From assembly GCA_946486375.1 (NCBI GenBank), contig CAMLTW010000011.1:1-64000 (forward strand): 64,000 nucleotides of DNA, written 5' to 3'. Of this stretch, positions 1 to 7,773 are shown piece by piece (within the stretch, counting starts at the first letter, position 1; each line of letters begins with the position of its first letter). The stretch is from an uncultured Rikenellaceae bacterium (lineage in GTDB: Bacteria; Bacteroidota; Bacteroidia; Bacteroidales; Rikenellaceae). The notes below the pieces were generated by a model. The model did no database searches. It saw only the letters and a list, made by a program, of their open reading frames with translations, and was not told the origin of the DNA. The position numbers and the translations under genes were made by a program.

Positions 1-54
1 AGACTGTAAATCTGCTGACGCACGTCTTCGTAGGTTCGAATCCTGCTCTCCCCA
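1..54 (+). tRNA. tRNA-Tyr (GTA), 3' part only
   Basis: The window opens inside the anticodon stem. The loop CTGTAAA carries anticodon GTA (Tyr). A long variable arm follows, as expected for tRNA-Tyr, then a T arm (GTAGG-TTCGAAT-CCTGC, 30-46), the acceptor strand TCTCCCC and discriminator A at 54. The 5' half lies outside the window. CCA is not encoded directly after the discriminator. Confidence 0.93.
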
Positions 55-166
55 CTCCAGCTTCCGACAGCTGCGAAACAGTCCGGTCGGCAAAGCACGG
101 CCTTGCTTCGATAATCGGGAATTTTCCCGACTCCGGCAAGGAATGAAAAAAGATTTTCGACAGATT

Positions 167-239
167 GCGGAAATAGCTCAGTTGGTAGAGCACAACCTTG
201 CCAAGGTTGGGGTCGCGGGTCCGAGTCCCGTTTTCCGCT
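167..239 (+). tRNA. tRNA-Gly (GCC)
   Basis: A complete 73-nt cloverleaf: acceptor GCGGAAA pairs with TTTCCGC, the D arm contains AGCTCAGTTGGTAGAGC, anticodon stem CAACC/GGTTG carries loop TTGCCAA (anticodon GCC), and the T arm is CGGGTCCGAGTCCCG. It follows tRNA-Tyr by about 110 bases and is closed by the hairpin at 256-297, so the two are probably one transcript. An identical 73-nt copy lies in the opposite orientation at 45482-45554. Confidence 0.96.
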
Positions 240-255
240 CAAAAACAGACGATTG

Positions 256-297
256 AATCCTTACAACAAGCTAATCAGCAAGTTGTAAGGATTTTTA
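256..297 (+). terminator. Intrinsic terminator of the tRNA-Tyr/Gly transcript
   Basis: A perfect 12-bp stem, AATCCTTACAAC (256-267) with GTTGTAAGGATT (282-293), has a 14-nt loop and runs into a T-rich tail (TTTTTACTTT) on the + strand. The other side lacks a T tract, so it should stop rightward tRNA transcription and not the leftward GH9 gene. Confidence 0.88.
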
Positions 298-339
298 CTT
301 TGTCCTTGTTAATGATTGTTTTGGCGACTACTTTTTCTT

Positions 340-2493
340 TCATTCCCTCAATGTCCGCAGCACGCGGGGAGAGGTAACTCCTTCGTAAAAATTCAGGAAC
401 GCCAGGCTCATATTCCACACCGCATTATAGGCTGTCCATCCTTCGGGATGGCGGGGTTTTCCTTTCGGATCGAACGGATACATTTCGCTTCCGGGCAAAG
501 AGGTCAGCGAACCGCGGGTCAGTTCCAGACGGGCAGTCACATCCCGGGTATAGTGATAGGGCCATCCCTGGTCCACCCCCTCGAAACCGTTTTCAGGATG
601 ATTCGCCGCATGAGCATTCATCGGGTTACGACCGTAGAGGTTATCAAAGGCGGAATAGCCCAGCTGCACCATCCGTTCTTTCAGCGCCCGGTCTTCCTCC
701 CCGTCCAGCAGCAAGGCCAGTCCCAGCGCACACGCCGGAAACCCCGCGATATTGCCCGCTTCATTAAAACCGGGGATCGTCCAGTTCTCATCCAGATCGA
801 ACCGGCGGAAGTCCCACATGTTATCCGATTTGGCAACCATGTTTTCCGCCAGGTCCCGTAGTTTCGCTTTCAATCCTTCCGGTGCGTACTCCGGATAGTT
901 CAATGCCAGATGCACCAATCCCAGGATCGTTTTAGGTTCGCTCATCCGCTGCCCCTTCGAGTGGGCGGGATTGGTCCAGTCCAGTGTTTCTACGCACCAT
1001 TCGGCCTGTGCCAGCGCAGCCTGCAGGAAACGGGCGGCCCATTCGGGTTTCTCCCGCCGAGCGACTTCATACATCAACAGGTTCGGCAGGACTGAATGGC
1101 CGGGAGCGTTACGCCCCTTGCCCATGCCGATGATCGGGATCACGTCGAACAATCCGGCTCGCTCCCACCACATCCAGCCGGCCTGCAAGGCCATCCGATA
1201 AAAATCTTCACCGATATAATTCCGCATCGCCGGATAAGCGTACAGAAAATAAGCCAGCTGCTCTATACTCTGCCCGTGCATCCGTTCCCCGGCCGGATCG
1301 CCTCCCGTGCTGGGATCGATCGTGATCGGGTCCAACAGGATCCACCCCACTCCGAAACGGATGTCCTGGATAATATCCGGCACATCCGTCCGGTCGAGCG
1401 GAGGAAGCAACAGGTAATAATTCCGGGCGGTTACCAATACATCCCTATCGACCCGTTCCGGCGTAATCGTAAAGCCGGGATCGAGCACTTTGCGCCGTTC
1501 TTCGGACCAGGACACGCTTACGGGCATCCGATCAAAATAGTCGGGATCGGACAGGTACATCAACACCATTCCCGGGACTTCATAGGTGTAGTACGCCCCG
1601 TCCCGCCAGGCACACCCTCCGTAACCGGAAGGATGCGTACCCACTACGCTGCGGCAGTCGTTCATAAAGTAAACGGCCGGACGATAGGACATCCGCTGAA
1701 CGGCGTGCCGACCGATCTCGAACGGATAGGAAATGCCCTCCTTGAGCCCGTCTCCCCGGACCCGGATCACATATTCTTTCCCTGCCGTTTCCGGTGGATT
1801 GAATGGGGTAAAATCCCCTATCCCCTCCTTCAGACATCCCCGGTAGACCGTTTTTCCGGTCAGACTTTCCTGCACCTCGAAACGCAGGTCTGTTTTGGCC
1901 GTAGGAACGGTAAAGCGTTTGGGAGCTCCCAGGTTATAAGCCACCTGATTGACACACACCCAATGGGTGTCGGTACTGAAAGGCTCCTCGGGCTTGGTCT
2001 CCACCCCGTACGGGATCAACGGAACGTCTTTTCCCCAGAGCTGGATTTCCGTGATCCCGAACGGCATCGGATTGACTGTCCTCAGGCGCACGGCAGATGT
2101 GCCTACCGGGGTCTCGAAACGAACCGGCAGACGCATGCTGAAATTATTTTCGACGGTTGCTCCCGGAATATCTTCCCATTCGCCCCCGTGGTTATACTGA
2201 AGCACAAAAGTCCCTAGCGGCATGGCATTGACTTCATCGAAATAAATGTGGGCAGCATACAGGTCGAAATCCGCCGTCAGGTCGATCTCGATCCATTGCT
2301 CCTGATTGACCGTATGGCAGCGCAAGCTCCCGGTGACCGATGAACCGTCTGTAACGCATGGGGCCGCTGCCGGAGAAAAAGAGGAACGGACCGATTTGCG
2401 ACCGGCGAAATTAAAATAATCCTGGGACGAAGCTCCCGACGGAACCAGCAGAAGGCAGGCCCATAAAACGATATACGTATAATTCATGTTCAT
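340..2493 (-). CDS. GH9-like glycoside hydrolase with N-terminal discoidin-type and Ig-like domains
   Basis: About 717 residues from the ATG at 2493; ATGs at 2526, 2496 and 2487 are alternatives, and I chose this one because it places a short hydrophobic signal (YIVLWACLLLVPSGASSQ) at the front. Next comes an F5/8C-like beta-sandwich, roughly residues 20-160. An Ig-like segment starting WVCVNQVAYNLGAPKRF resembles the CelD_N domain that precedes GH9 catalytic modules. The C-terminal half is alpha-helical, with GRNPMNAHAANH and EGWTAYNAVWNMSLAFLNF recalling the GH9 (alpha/alpha)6 barrel. It is probably periplasmic or surface-exposed and is the last gene of the PUL operon. GH9 members are mostly endo-glucanases, but given the neighbours the substrate here could differ. 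The family is fairly likely; the exact activity is unknown. Confidence 0.65.
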   Translation of the reverse strand: MNMNYTYIVLWACLLLVPSGASSQDYFNFAGRKSVRSSFSPAAAPCVTDGSSVTGSLRCHTVNQEQWIEIDLTADFDLYAAHIYFDEVNAMPLGTFVLQYNHGGEWEDIPGATVENNFSMRLPVRFETPVGTSAVRLRTVNPMPFGITEIQLWGKDVPLIPYGVETKPEEPFSTDTHWVCVNQVAYNLGAPKRFTVPTAKTDLRFEVQESLTGKTVYRGCLKEGIGDFTPFNPPETAGKEYVIRVRGDGLKEGISYPFEIGRHAVQRMSYRPAVYFMNDCRSVVGTHPSGYGGCAWRDGAYYTYEVPGMVLMYLSDPDYFDRMPVSVSWSEERRKVLDPGFTITPERVDRDVLVTARNYYLLLPPLDRTDVPDIIQDIRFGVGWILLDPITIDPSTGGDPAGERMHGQSIEQLAYFLYAYPAMRNYIGEDFYRMALQAGWMWWERAGLFDVIPIIGMGKGRNAPGHSVLPNLLMYEVARREKPEWAARFLQAALAQAEWCVETLDWTNPAHSKGQRMSEPKTILGLVHLALNYPEYAPEGLKAKLRDLAENMVAKSDNMWDFRRFDLDENWTIPGFNEAGNIAGFPACALGLALLLDGEEDRALKERMVQLGYSAFDNLYGRNPMNAHAANHPENGFEGVDQGWPYHYTRDVTARLELTRGSLTSLPGSEMYPFDPKGKPRHPEGWTAYNAVWNMSLAFLNFYEGVTSPRVLRTLRE

Positions 2494-2526
2494 CATCTGT
2501 AAAAATAAAAGGATATCGGATGACAT

Positions 2527-2863
2527 TCAAAATCCGGCCTTCGGGCGGTTAGCGATATGCCCGGCAATGATCGGCACAACGGTTTTGTGCCACCGCGGTG
2601 CAAGGAACAATCCGACCGCAAATCCGGCAATGGCCATGCCCCCCTCCCAGCGAATAGGCGGATCCCCGTGCCACCAAAGTGCCGGCCGAGAAAAAACCCA
2701 TGTAAAACGAAAGCCCATTGATCGGCCAGGACACCGATTCGCAGGCGGTGAAAAACGACTTCATGGTTTTCCCCCGGTGCGCAAAAAGCAACCCCGTGGA
2801 GAGTATTCCTGCCGCAAAAAGACACACGGTCAAGATATCCGAAAATTCCATGGGAAAGTGCAT
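2527..2863 (-). pseudogene. Decayed N-terminal fragment of a sodium:solute symporter (SSS family)
   Basis: From an ATG at about 2863 the frame reads MEFSDILTVCLFAAGIL and then WPINGLSFYMGFFSAGTL, VARGSAYSLG, matching the first helices of SSS transporters (WISGLSFFMTFFSAGT type). Near 2650-2640 the similarity jumps frame and continues as GGMAIAGFAVGLFLAPRW, then stops just before the GH9 gene. Roughly 110 residues of a family normally about 500 long remain, with at least one frameshift and a probable small deletion. The gene was presumably the operon's sugar or uronate importer before it was cut. Family assignment rests on remembered motifs. Confidence 0.72.
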
Positions 2864-2980
2864 GTGATTGATAATAAAATTAATCCGGAACGTGTAGGAC
2901 AGTCTCAACAGTATGTTCCCCGGGATGGACTAAAGAATCCGGGACAATGTTCCGGCGCCGTTCCTGCGCAGAACGTTTTT

Positions 2981-4270
2981 CTACTTCGAGAACAATTCCC
3001 ATATCCAGTCCATGGCCCGCCGGATTTGCTCAGGGTAGGTGCCGTGGGTAGTTTCTTCGACCACCATCAGGGTTTTAGGGGCGGGGATGGTGTTGTAGGC
3101 TGAAAACGTCGTCGTGGGAGAACATACCCGGTCGTTGTAACCGAACGAATAAAATCCGGGCACCTCCACATAGCGGGCAAAATTAACCGCGTCGTAGTAG
3201 CGCGACGTTTCGATGGCTTCCGGATACCGGTTCGCCGGATTGCTGAACATATGCGGCCAGCCTCCGGCCCGTCCGTGGAGATACCCCGTCAGGTCGCACA
3301 ATGCCGGATAAAACGCCACCAGTCCGGTAACGCGTTTATCCAGGGATGCCGTCATGATCGCCAGCGCACCGCCCTGGCTCTCGCCGTAAACAGCCAGGTC
3401 TTCGCCATTGAACTGCGGCAGGGAGAAGATGAAATCGACCGCCCGGATACATCCCATGATCACCCGTTTGTAGTAATAATTGTCGCGGTTGTTCAGGTTG
3501 GTTTCATAGTATTTGAAAAGCGCTCCTGCGCGCAGGTTGTCGTAAACGGATCCAGGGAGATCGACCGGAATCCCATGGATTCCGATTTCGAAGGTGATCG
3601 CTCCTTTTTCGGCCATGGCCGCATCTCCCCGGTAGGCGCGCACACCGGCACCCGGTACCCGCAACAAGGCCGGGTACTTTTTACTGCCGTCCTTGGGCAC
3701 GCACAGCATACCGTATACGCGTGCGCCGGCATGGTAATTCTGTATTCCCACATGATACGCATCAATCTTTTCCGTACATCGTTCCGGCACCAACGTCATG
3801 CGTACATCCATCGGTATACGCGCATTGGCCGCCATGGCCTGCTGCCAAAACAGACGGAAGTCTTCGGGTTCGGTCGTCGTCGGCCGGATATTTTGCGGGG
3901 CGTAACCCGCCGTGGCCGACGCCGAATACTCGGCTCCTTCATACCGGACCGTCGCCCGGCAACGCAGGAAACCGGGCTTCCGCATCGTTCCCCCTTGAAT
4001 TTCCGCTTTTCCGTTCCGGGCGACTTCCGTTCCGATTCTCAACGGTTTCATCATATCCTCTGAAATTTCGTAACCGATTTCGACGCCTTCCAGCGAAATG
4101 CTGTTCTTTAATACCTGTACGGTAAATTCAACGGGTTCCCCAGTCTGATAGAGCCAATCCGCGCGATCGGGAGCCACCTGCACACGGATATATTGAGCCG
4201 ACAATCGGCAGATCCCCAGAAACGCCAAACAGCATGACAACCAAATCGCTTTACCATAAAATCTTTTCAT
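2981..4270 (-). CDS. Acetyl xylan esterase-like (CE7/AXE1) alpha/beta hydrolase
   Basis: 429 residues from the ATG at 4270; the longer open frame overlaps the upstream gene and is ignored. A signal peptide (KAIWLSCCLAFLGICRLSA) is followed by an Ig-like N-terminal domain of about 100 residues and an alpha/beta-hydrolase domain of the AXE1/cephalosporin-C deacetylase type. The nucleophile is Ser298 in YGESQGGA, with the acid likely in FGYNDRVC and the His in THGTYPEQ near the C-terminus. It should remove acetyl groups from plant or microbial polysaccharide in the periplasm. It starts 11 bases after the DUF2264 gene, in the same operon, which suits an acetylated target glycan. Confidence 0.85.
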   Translation of the reverse strand: MKRFYGKAIWLSCCLAFLGICRLSAQYIRVQVAPDRADWLYQTGEPVEFTVQVLKNSISLEGVEIGYEISEDMMKPLRIGTEVARNGKAEIQGGTMRKPGFLRCRATVRYEGAEYSASATAGYAPQNIRPTTTEPEDFRLFWQQAMAANARIPMDVRMTLVPERCTEKIDAYHVGIQNYHAGARVYGMLCVPKDGSKKYPALLRVPGAGVRAYRGDAAMAEKGAITFEIGIHGIPVDLPGSVYDNLRAGALFKYYETNLNNRDNYYYKRVIMGCIRAVDFIFSLPQFNGEDLAVYGESQGGALAIMTASLDKRVTGLVAFYPALCDLTGYLHGRAGGWPHMFSNPANRYPEAIETSRYYDAVNFARYVEVPGFYSFGYNDRVCSPTTTFSAYNTIPAPKTLMVVEETTHGTYPEQIRRAMDWIWELFSK

Positions 4271-4281
4271 AGTTGCATCGT

Positions 4282-5511
4282 TTAATTTTTTATCGGCTGA
4301 TCCCATTCGATCTCTTCTCCGTTCCAGGCACGTATGCTTGTCCACGGAGTATACGGATCGCTCCAGAAGGGATGCGAAACCGGAAGTCCGAGCGCAAGGA
4401 AAACCGTCGTGCAGTGATACAAACTTCCCGTATTGACATACGGTTCGGCGATACGCATCTGGTTCCCCACAAAACCGACCCGCAGCCACCCCTCGGCATC
4501 GAAATTATCCGGGTGCTCCAATTGGCGGAGGATCACGGCGGTCAAAGCGCACCGTACCTGGGCCGGCGTTACTTCTCCGGGCAGCATCTCCAGCAGGGCC
4601 GCCTGTGACAAGGCGTGGAAAGCGCCGAAACGGCAGGCCGCAATCGAACGGCCGATCACCGGATAGGTTCCGTCCGGTGCGATGAAACGTTCCAACGTCT
4701 TGGCATGCCGGGTGTGCCGCACACGTTCCGTAGCCAGGAATTCTCGCCCGGGAATGCCGTGGTCGTCCATCACCATCAGAACATCGAGCAGCATCGGGTG
4801 GATCACATAGCTGTTATAGTAGTCCATGTGGAAGGGCTGTCCGTCGCCGTACATGCCGTCGCCTTTGTAAAAATCATCCCGAAAACGTTCGATCCCGTAA
4901 AGCATGCGTGCCGTATCGCATTCTCCGGTAAAATCGAGAATGGCCGCCTCGACTGTCGAGGCAAACAGCAGCCAGTTGCTGTTCATCGGCGTGATGCTCC
5001 GGGTTTGTTTCAGGGCGGCGATCACATTGTCGCGGGCGGATGGTTCCAGCTTGTTCCACAACTGCCGGGGAGCTCGGAGCAGGCCCTCGGATAGGTAGGC
5101 GGCATCGACCAGGGGTTGTGTCCCGTGGTCGAAAGTCATGTAATCCGGATGGGACGGATCGACGGCGTGGGTCAAGGCCTGCCGGGCCAGCTGGCGGTAT
5201 TCCTCCTTCAATTCCGGTTCGCCGTCTTCCGATTCGAGCCAGGGCGAAATGCCGCAAAGGGTACGGCCCAAGGCTTCCAGGTAGGAGAAATCCCGGCGTT
5301 CCTGTTTTTTATCCGGGGACTCGTACGGCATGTTCGCCTTCAGGGTTCCCGCCGCTCCGTGGCGCAACACGGGATCCGAGATTTTCAACATGGCCTCCAC
5401 CCAGATTCGCCGTTCTTCCGCTCCGCTGCGTTTCCCGGACGGGGATTGTCCCTGCAACGAAAACACACTCAGGGACAGCCAGATCGAACAGGCAATGGTT
5501 ATCCTTTTCAT
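4282..5511 (-). CDS. DUF2264 family protein, secreted
   Basis: 409 residues with a signal peptide (MKRITIACSIWLSLSVFSLQG). The body matches the DUF2264 pattern: a helical, Trp-rich toroid with GISPWLESED near residue 90, MNSNWLLFAS near 180, GDGMYGDGQPFHMDYYNSY near 220 and APDGTYPVIGRS near 285. Members are common in polysaccharide loci and their fold suggests a glycoside hydrolase or lyase, but I know of no settled activity. The GDG.YGDG.PFH..YY stretch is the likeliest active-site region. It begins 4 bases after the acyltransferase stop and precedes the esterase by 11 bases, so the three genes are tightly linked. Confidence 0.82.
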   Translation of the reverse strand: MKRITIACSIWLSLSVFSLQGQSPSGKRSGAEERRIWVEAMLKISDPVLRHGAAGTLKANMPYESPDKKQERRDFSYLEALGRTLCGISPWLESEDGEPELKEEYRQLARQALTHAVDPSHPDYMTFDHGTQPLVDAAYLSEGLLRAPRQLWNKLEPSARDNVIAALKQTRSITPMNSNWLLFASTVEAAILDFTGECDTARMLYGIERFRDDFYKGDGMYGDGQPFHMDYYNSYVIHPMLLDVLMVMDDHGIPGREFLATERVRHTRHAKTLERFIAPDGTYPVIGRSIAACRFGAFHALSQAALLEMLPGEVTPAQVRCALTAVILRQLEHPDNFDAEGWLRVGFVGNQMRIAEPYVNTGSLYHCTTVFLALGLPVSHPFWSDPYTPWTSIRAWNGEEIEWDQPIKN

Positions 5512-5515
5512 GGTA

Positions 5516-6532
5516 TTATCCTTTTAAGAATTTCAACATTCGATTTTTACGATCCGGACGCTTGGCGGCGATCCGTCCGACCACCAGACTTTGCAGATAA
5601 CAGATCCCGATGGAACACCCGCCAACCAGCGCGTAACGCCATATCCAGCAGGTTTCCGTCAACATTTCGTTGACCGGGGCGACGAGCGGAATGTGCCACA
5701 GGTAGATCCAGATCGTATTTTGTCCGATAAACAAGACCCATTTCCGGTCCAACCATCGCGACCACCACCGGCGGCAGCTCCACAGCAACAGGCTGACGAG
5801 CGCTCCCCAAACCAGGTAATAGGTCTGAGGCGGGTATTTGTACCATTGCATTTTCAACCAGGAACCGCGTTCCGCCGCCACGCCGAAACCGAGCCAGACC
5901 ATAGCGACGGCAAAAAACAGAACGTACACCGATTGTACTTTGCCGGAGGTCCGCTTCATCCGCAGGCCGAGCAGGAAGAGAACGGCGTAACCCGTCGTAT
6001 AAAGTACATAATCCGTAACGAACCGGCCGGGATGCAGCGGGATCAGCCGGGCCACCAGATAGTACTGCGCTACCAGCCAAAGCCCTACCGACAGTCCGAA
6101 AATCCACTCTTTTTTTACCGCCCTTTCCAATCGCATGAGCGGAGGGGTTACCAGCATGATCGTCAGAAATATCCGGATCACCCACACATAGCCGATATTG
6201 GGATCGACCAGCAGGAACGTCCCGATAATTTTCTCCGTCGGCGTCATTTCCGCCATTCCCAACGCAGCAAAGAGCCAGTTGACCACGAAATAAGCCGCCA
6301 GGAAGAGGTATACCGGCGTCAGCAAGCGCTGAACGCGCTTCCAGACAAACCGGGGGTAAGATTCCATTTTCCGTCCGGCATAGGCCAGCCCGGAGACGAA
6401 GATCATCAACGATACATCGAACGTACGCAACTGGAATAACGCCGTGCCGGAAGGCAGGATATGCGCCAGGATTATGAATGCGATCCCGATGAACCGCAGG
6501 ATATCGATCGAAACATCACGTTTTGCTACCAT
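5516..6532 (-). CDS. Acyltransferase family 3 (OafA/WecH-like) membrane protein
   Basis: 338 residues from the ATG at 6532; a TTG at 6568 overlapping the GH105 stop is a weaker alternative. About ten hydrophobic helices begin with the family signature DVSIDILRFIGIAFIILAHI, carrying the conserved early His (the AH of LAHI) and later SLMIFVSGLAYAG. Members move acyl groups, usually acetyl, onto sugars across the inner membrane. Such a gene is unusual between degradative enzymes. It may modify the cell's own envelope glycan or an imported product, but the sequence does not show which. It lies 32 bases after GH105 and 4 bases before DUF2264. Confidence 0.83.
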   Translation of the reverse strand: MVAKRDVSIDILRFIGIAFIILAHILPSGTALFQLRTFDVSLMIFVSGLAYAGRKMESYPRFVWKRVQRLLTPVYLFLAAYFVVNWLFAALGMAEMTPTEKIIGTFLLVDPNIGYVWVIRIFLTIMLVTPPLMRLERAVKKEWIFGLSVGLWLVAQYYLVARLIPLHPGRFVTDYVLYTTGYAVLFLLGLRMKRTSGKVQSVYVLFFAVAMVWLGFGVAAERGSWLKMQWYKYPPQTYYLVWGALVSLLLWSCRRWWSRWLDRKWVLFIGQNTIWIYLWHIPLVAPVNEMLTETCWIWRYALVGGCSIGICYLQSLVVGRIAAKRPDRKNRMLKFLKG

Positions 6533-6564
6533 AGGATTACAGTGTTCGGGGTTGACTCGCGTAA

Positions 6565-7773
6565 TCAACTGCCTTCGGTTCGTTCCAGGTAGCGGCAGAG
6601 CTCCAGACCGGCCAACGCCAGAGCCGCCGTTCCGTAGACCTCGTTCTTATCGGCCGAAATGTTCTCCGGACGGTCGCCGATCGATTGCACGTACCCCAGC
6701 ATGCCGGAAGGCTGGATCGCCCGCTTCATCGCATTCCAAGCTTTCATAGCGACCGGCAGGTATTGTTCCTCGTCGAGCAACCCCCGATTAATTCCCCACC
6801 ACAAGCCGTACGTAAAGAATCCGGTAGCGCTGGTTTCCGGCGAAGGGTAGGTATCCGGATCCAGCAGGCTCGTACGCCAGTATCCGTCGCTGCCCTGCAA
6901 TTCGGCGATGCGGGACATCAGTTTACAAAAAATCTTTTCGTAGCGGCGTTTGGGGCCGTAACCGTCGGGCAGGCAGTCGATCACCCGGGCCAGAGCGCCT
7001 ACGACCCAACCGTTGCCCCGGCCCCAGAAGATTTTCTCCCCGTTGGCTTCCCGCATGTTCAGGTAATTGATGTCCCGGAACACCAGTTGTTCCTCCTCGT
7101 CATAGAGCACATCCAGCAGACGCCAGAACTCCCGGTTCATAAATCGGCGATAACGGCGATCTCCCGTCAGCTCGGCAAACTTGGCATAAGTCGGGGCGGC
7201 CATATACAGCGCATCGCACCAGCTCCACTTTTCCTGGTTGATCGCCAGGCGGGCGGCATACCCCCTGGTCCGGGGATAATCCTTCATCTGGAAATCGAGC
7301 CTTTCGATGGTCGGGATCAGCATCTTCCAGCCCCCCAGGAGTTTGTCCCAGGTATCGGCATTCCACGCGACCCCGGTCATGTCCGTCAGGATGCGGCGGG
7401 GTTTCGGATCGAGTTCGTATATCTTGGCGTACGCCAGGCAAACGGCCAAGTCGTTTGCCGGATTCAGGGATCTGCGCCCCGGTTCCCAGGCTATCTCTTG
7501 GGCAATCGTATGGTAAAGTGTACGGAATCCGCCCGAAGGATCGTAATCGTCCCAATCGGCTACGGCACTCAGGAAGACCCCATCGGCCCAACCGTTCCAG
7601 CGGGGGTTTTCGAAACCCCGCCCTTTTTCAGGCATGTGGGCGAACTGCCATTCGATAGCCCGATTGACGGTTTCCTTCACTTCTTTCGTTCCCACCGGGG
7701 GATCCGCAGCCCAAACCTGCATTCCACAACACCATGCCAAAGCAACAGCCGCTATTTTTATCGTTGTCATCAT
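6565..7773 (-). CDS. GH105 unsaturated uronyl hydrolase (rhamnogalacturonyl hydrolase type)
   Basis: 402 residues from the ATG at 7773 (or 7770). A signal peptide (TIKIAAVALAWCCGMQVWAA) precedes an (alpha/alpha)6 domain with family marks PRWNGWADGVFLSAVADWDD, DALYMAAPTYAKFAELTGD, WGRGNGWVVGALARV and SATGFFTYGLWWGINRGL. GH105 enzymes remove the 4,5-unsaturated uronic acid left by polysaccharide lyases, mostly from rhamnogalacturonan or ulvan-type products. The start codon overlaps the upstream GH78 stop as ATGATGA, so the two are translationally coupled. The pairing of rhamnosidase and unsaturated uronyl hydrolase is the best clue to the glycan handled by this locus. Confidence 0.88.
   Translation of the reverse strand: MMTTIKIAAVALAWCCGMQVWAADPPVGTKEVKETVNRAIEWQFAHMPEKGRGFENPRWNGWADGVFLSAVADWDDYDPSGGFRTLYHTIAQEIAWEPGRRSLNPANDLAVCLAYAKIYELDPKPRRILTDMTGVAWNADTWDKLLGGWKMLIPTIERLDFQMKDYPRTRGYAARLAINQEKWSWCDALYMAAPTYAKFAELTGDRRYRRFMNREFWRLLDVLYDEEEQLVFRDINYLNMREANGEKIFWGRGNGWVVGALARVIDCLPDGYGPKRRYEKIFCKLMSRIAELQGSDGYWRTSLLDPDTYPSPETSATGFFTYGLWWGINRGLLDEEQYLPVAMKAWNAMKRAIQPSGMLGYVQSIGDRPENISADKNEVYGTAALALAGLELCRYLERTEGS

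Noticed and set aside
167-239. tRNA-Gly copies as left and right att repeats of one island
   Set aside because: The copies are inverted, complete and each has its own terminator; att repeats would be direct and usually partial.
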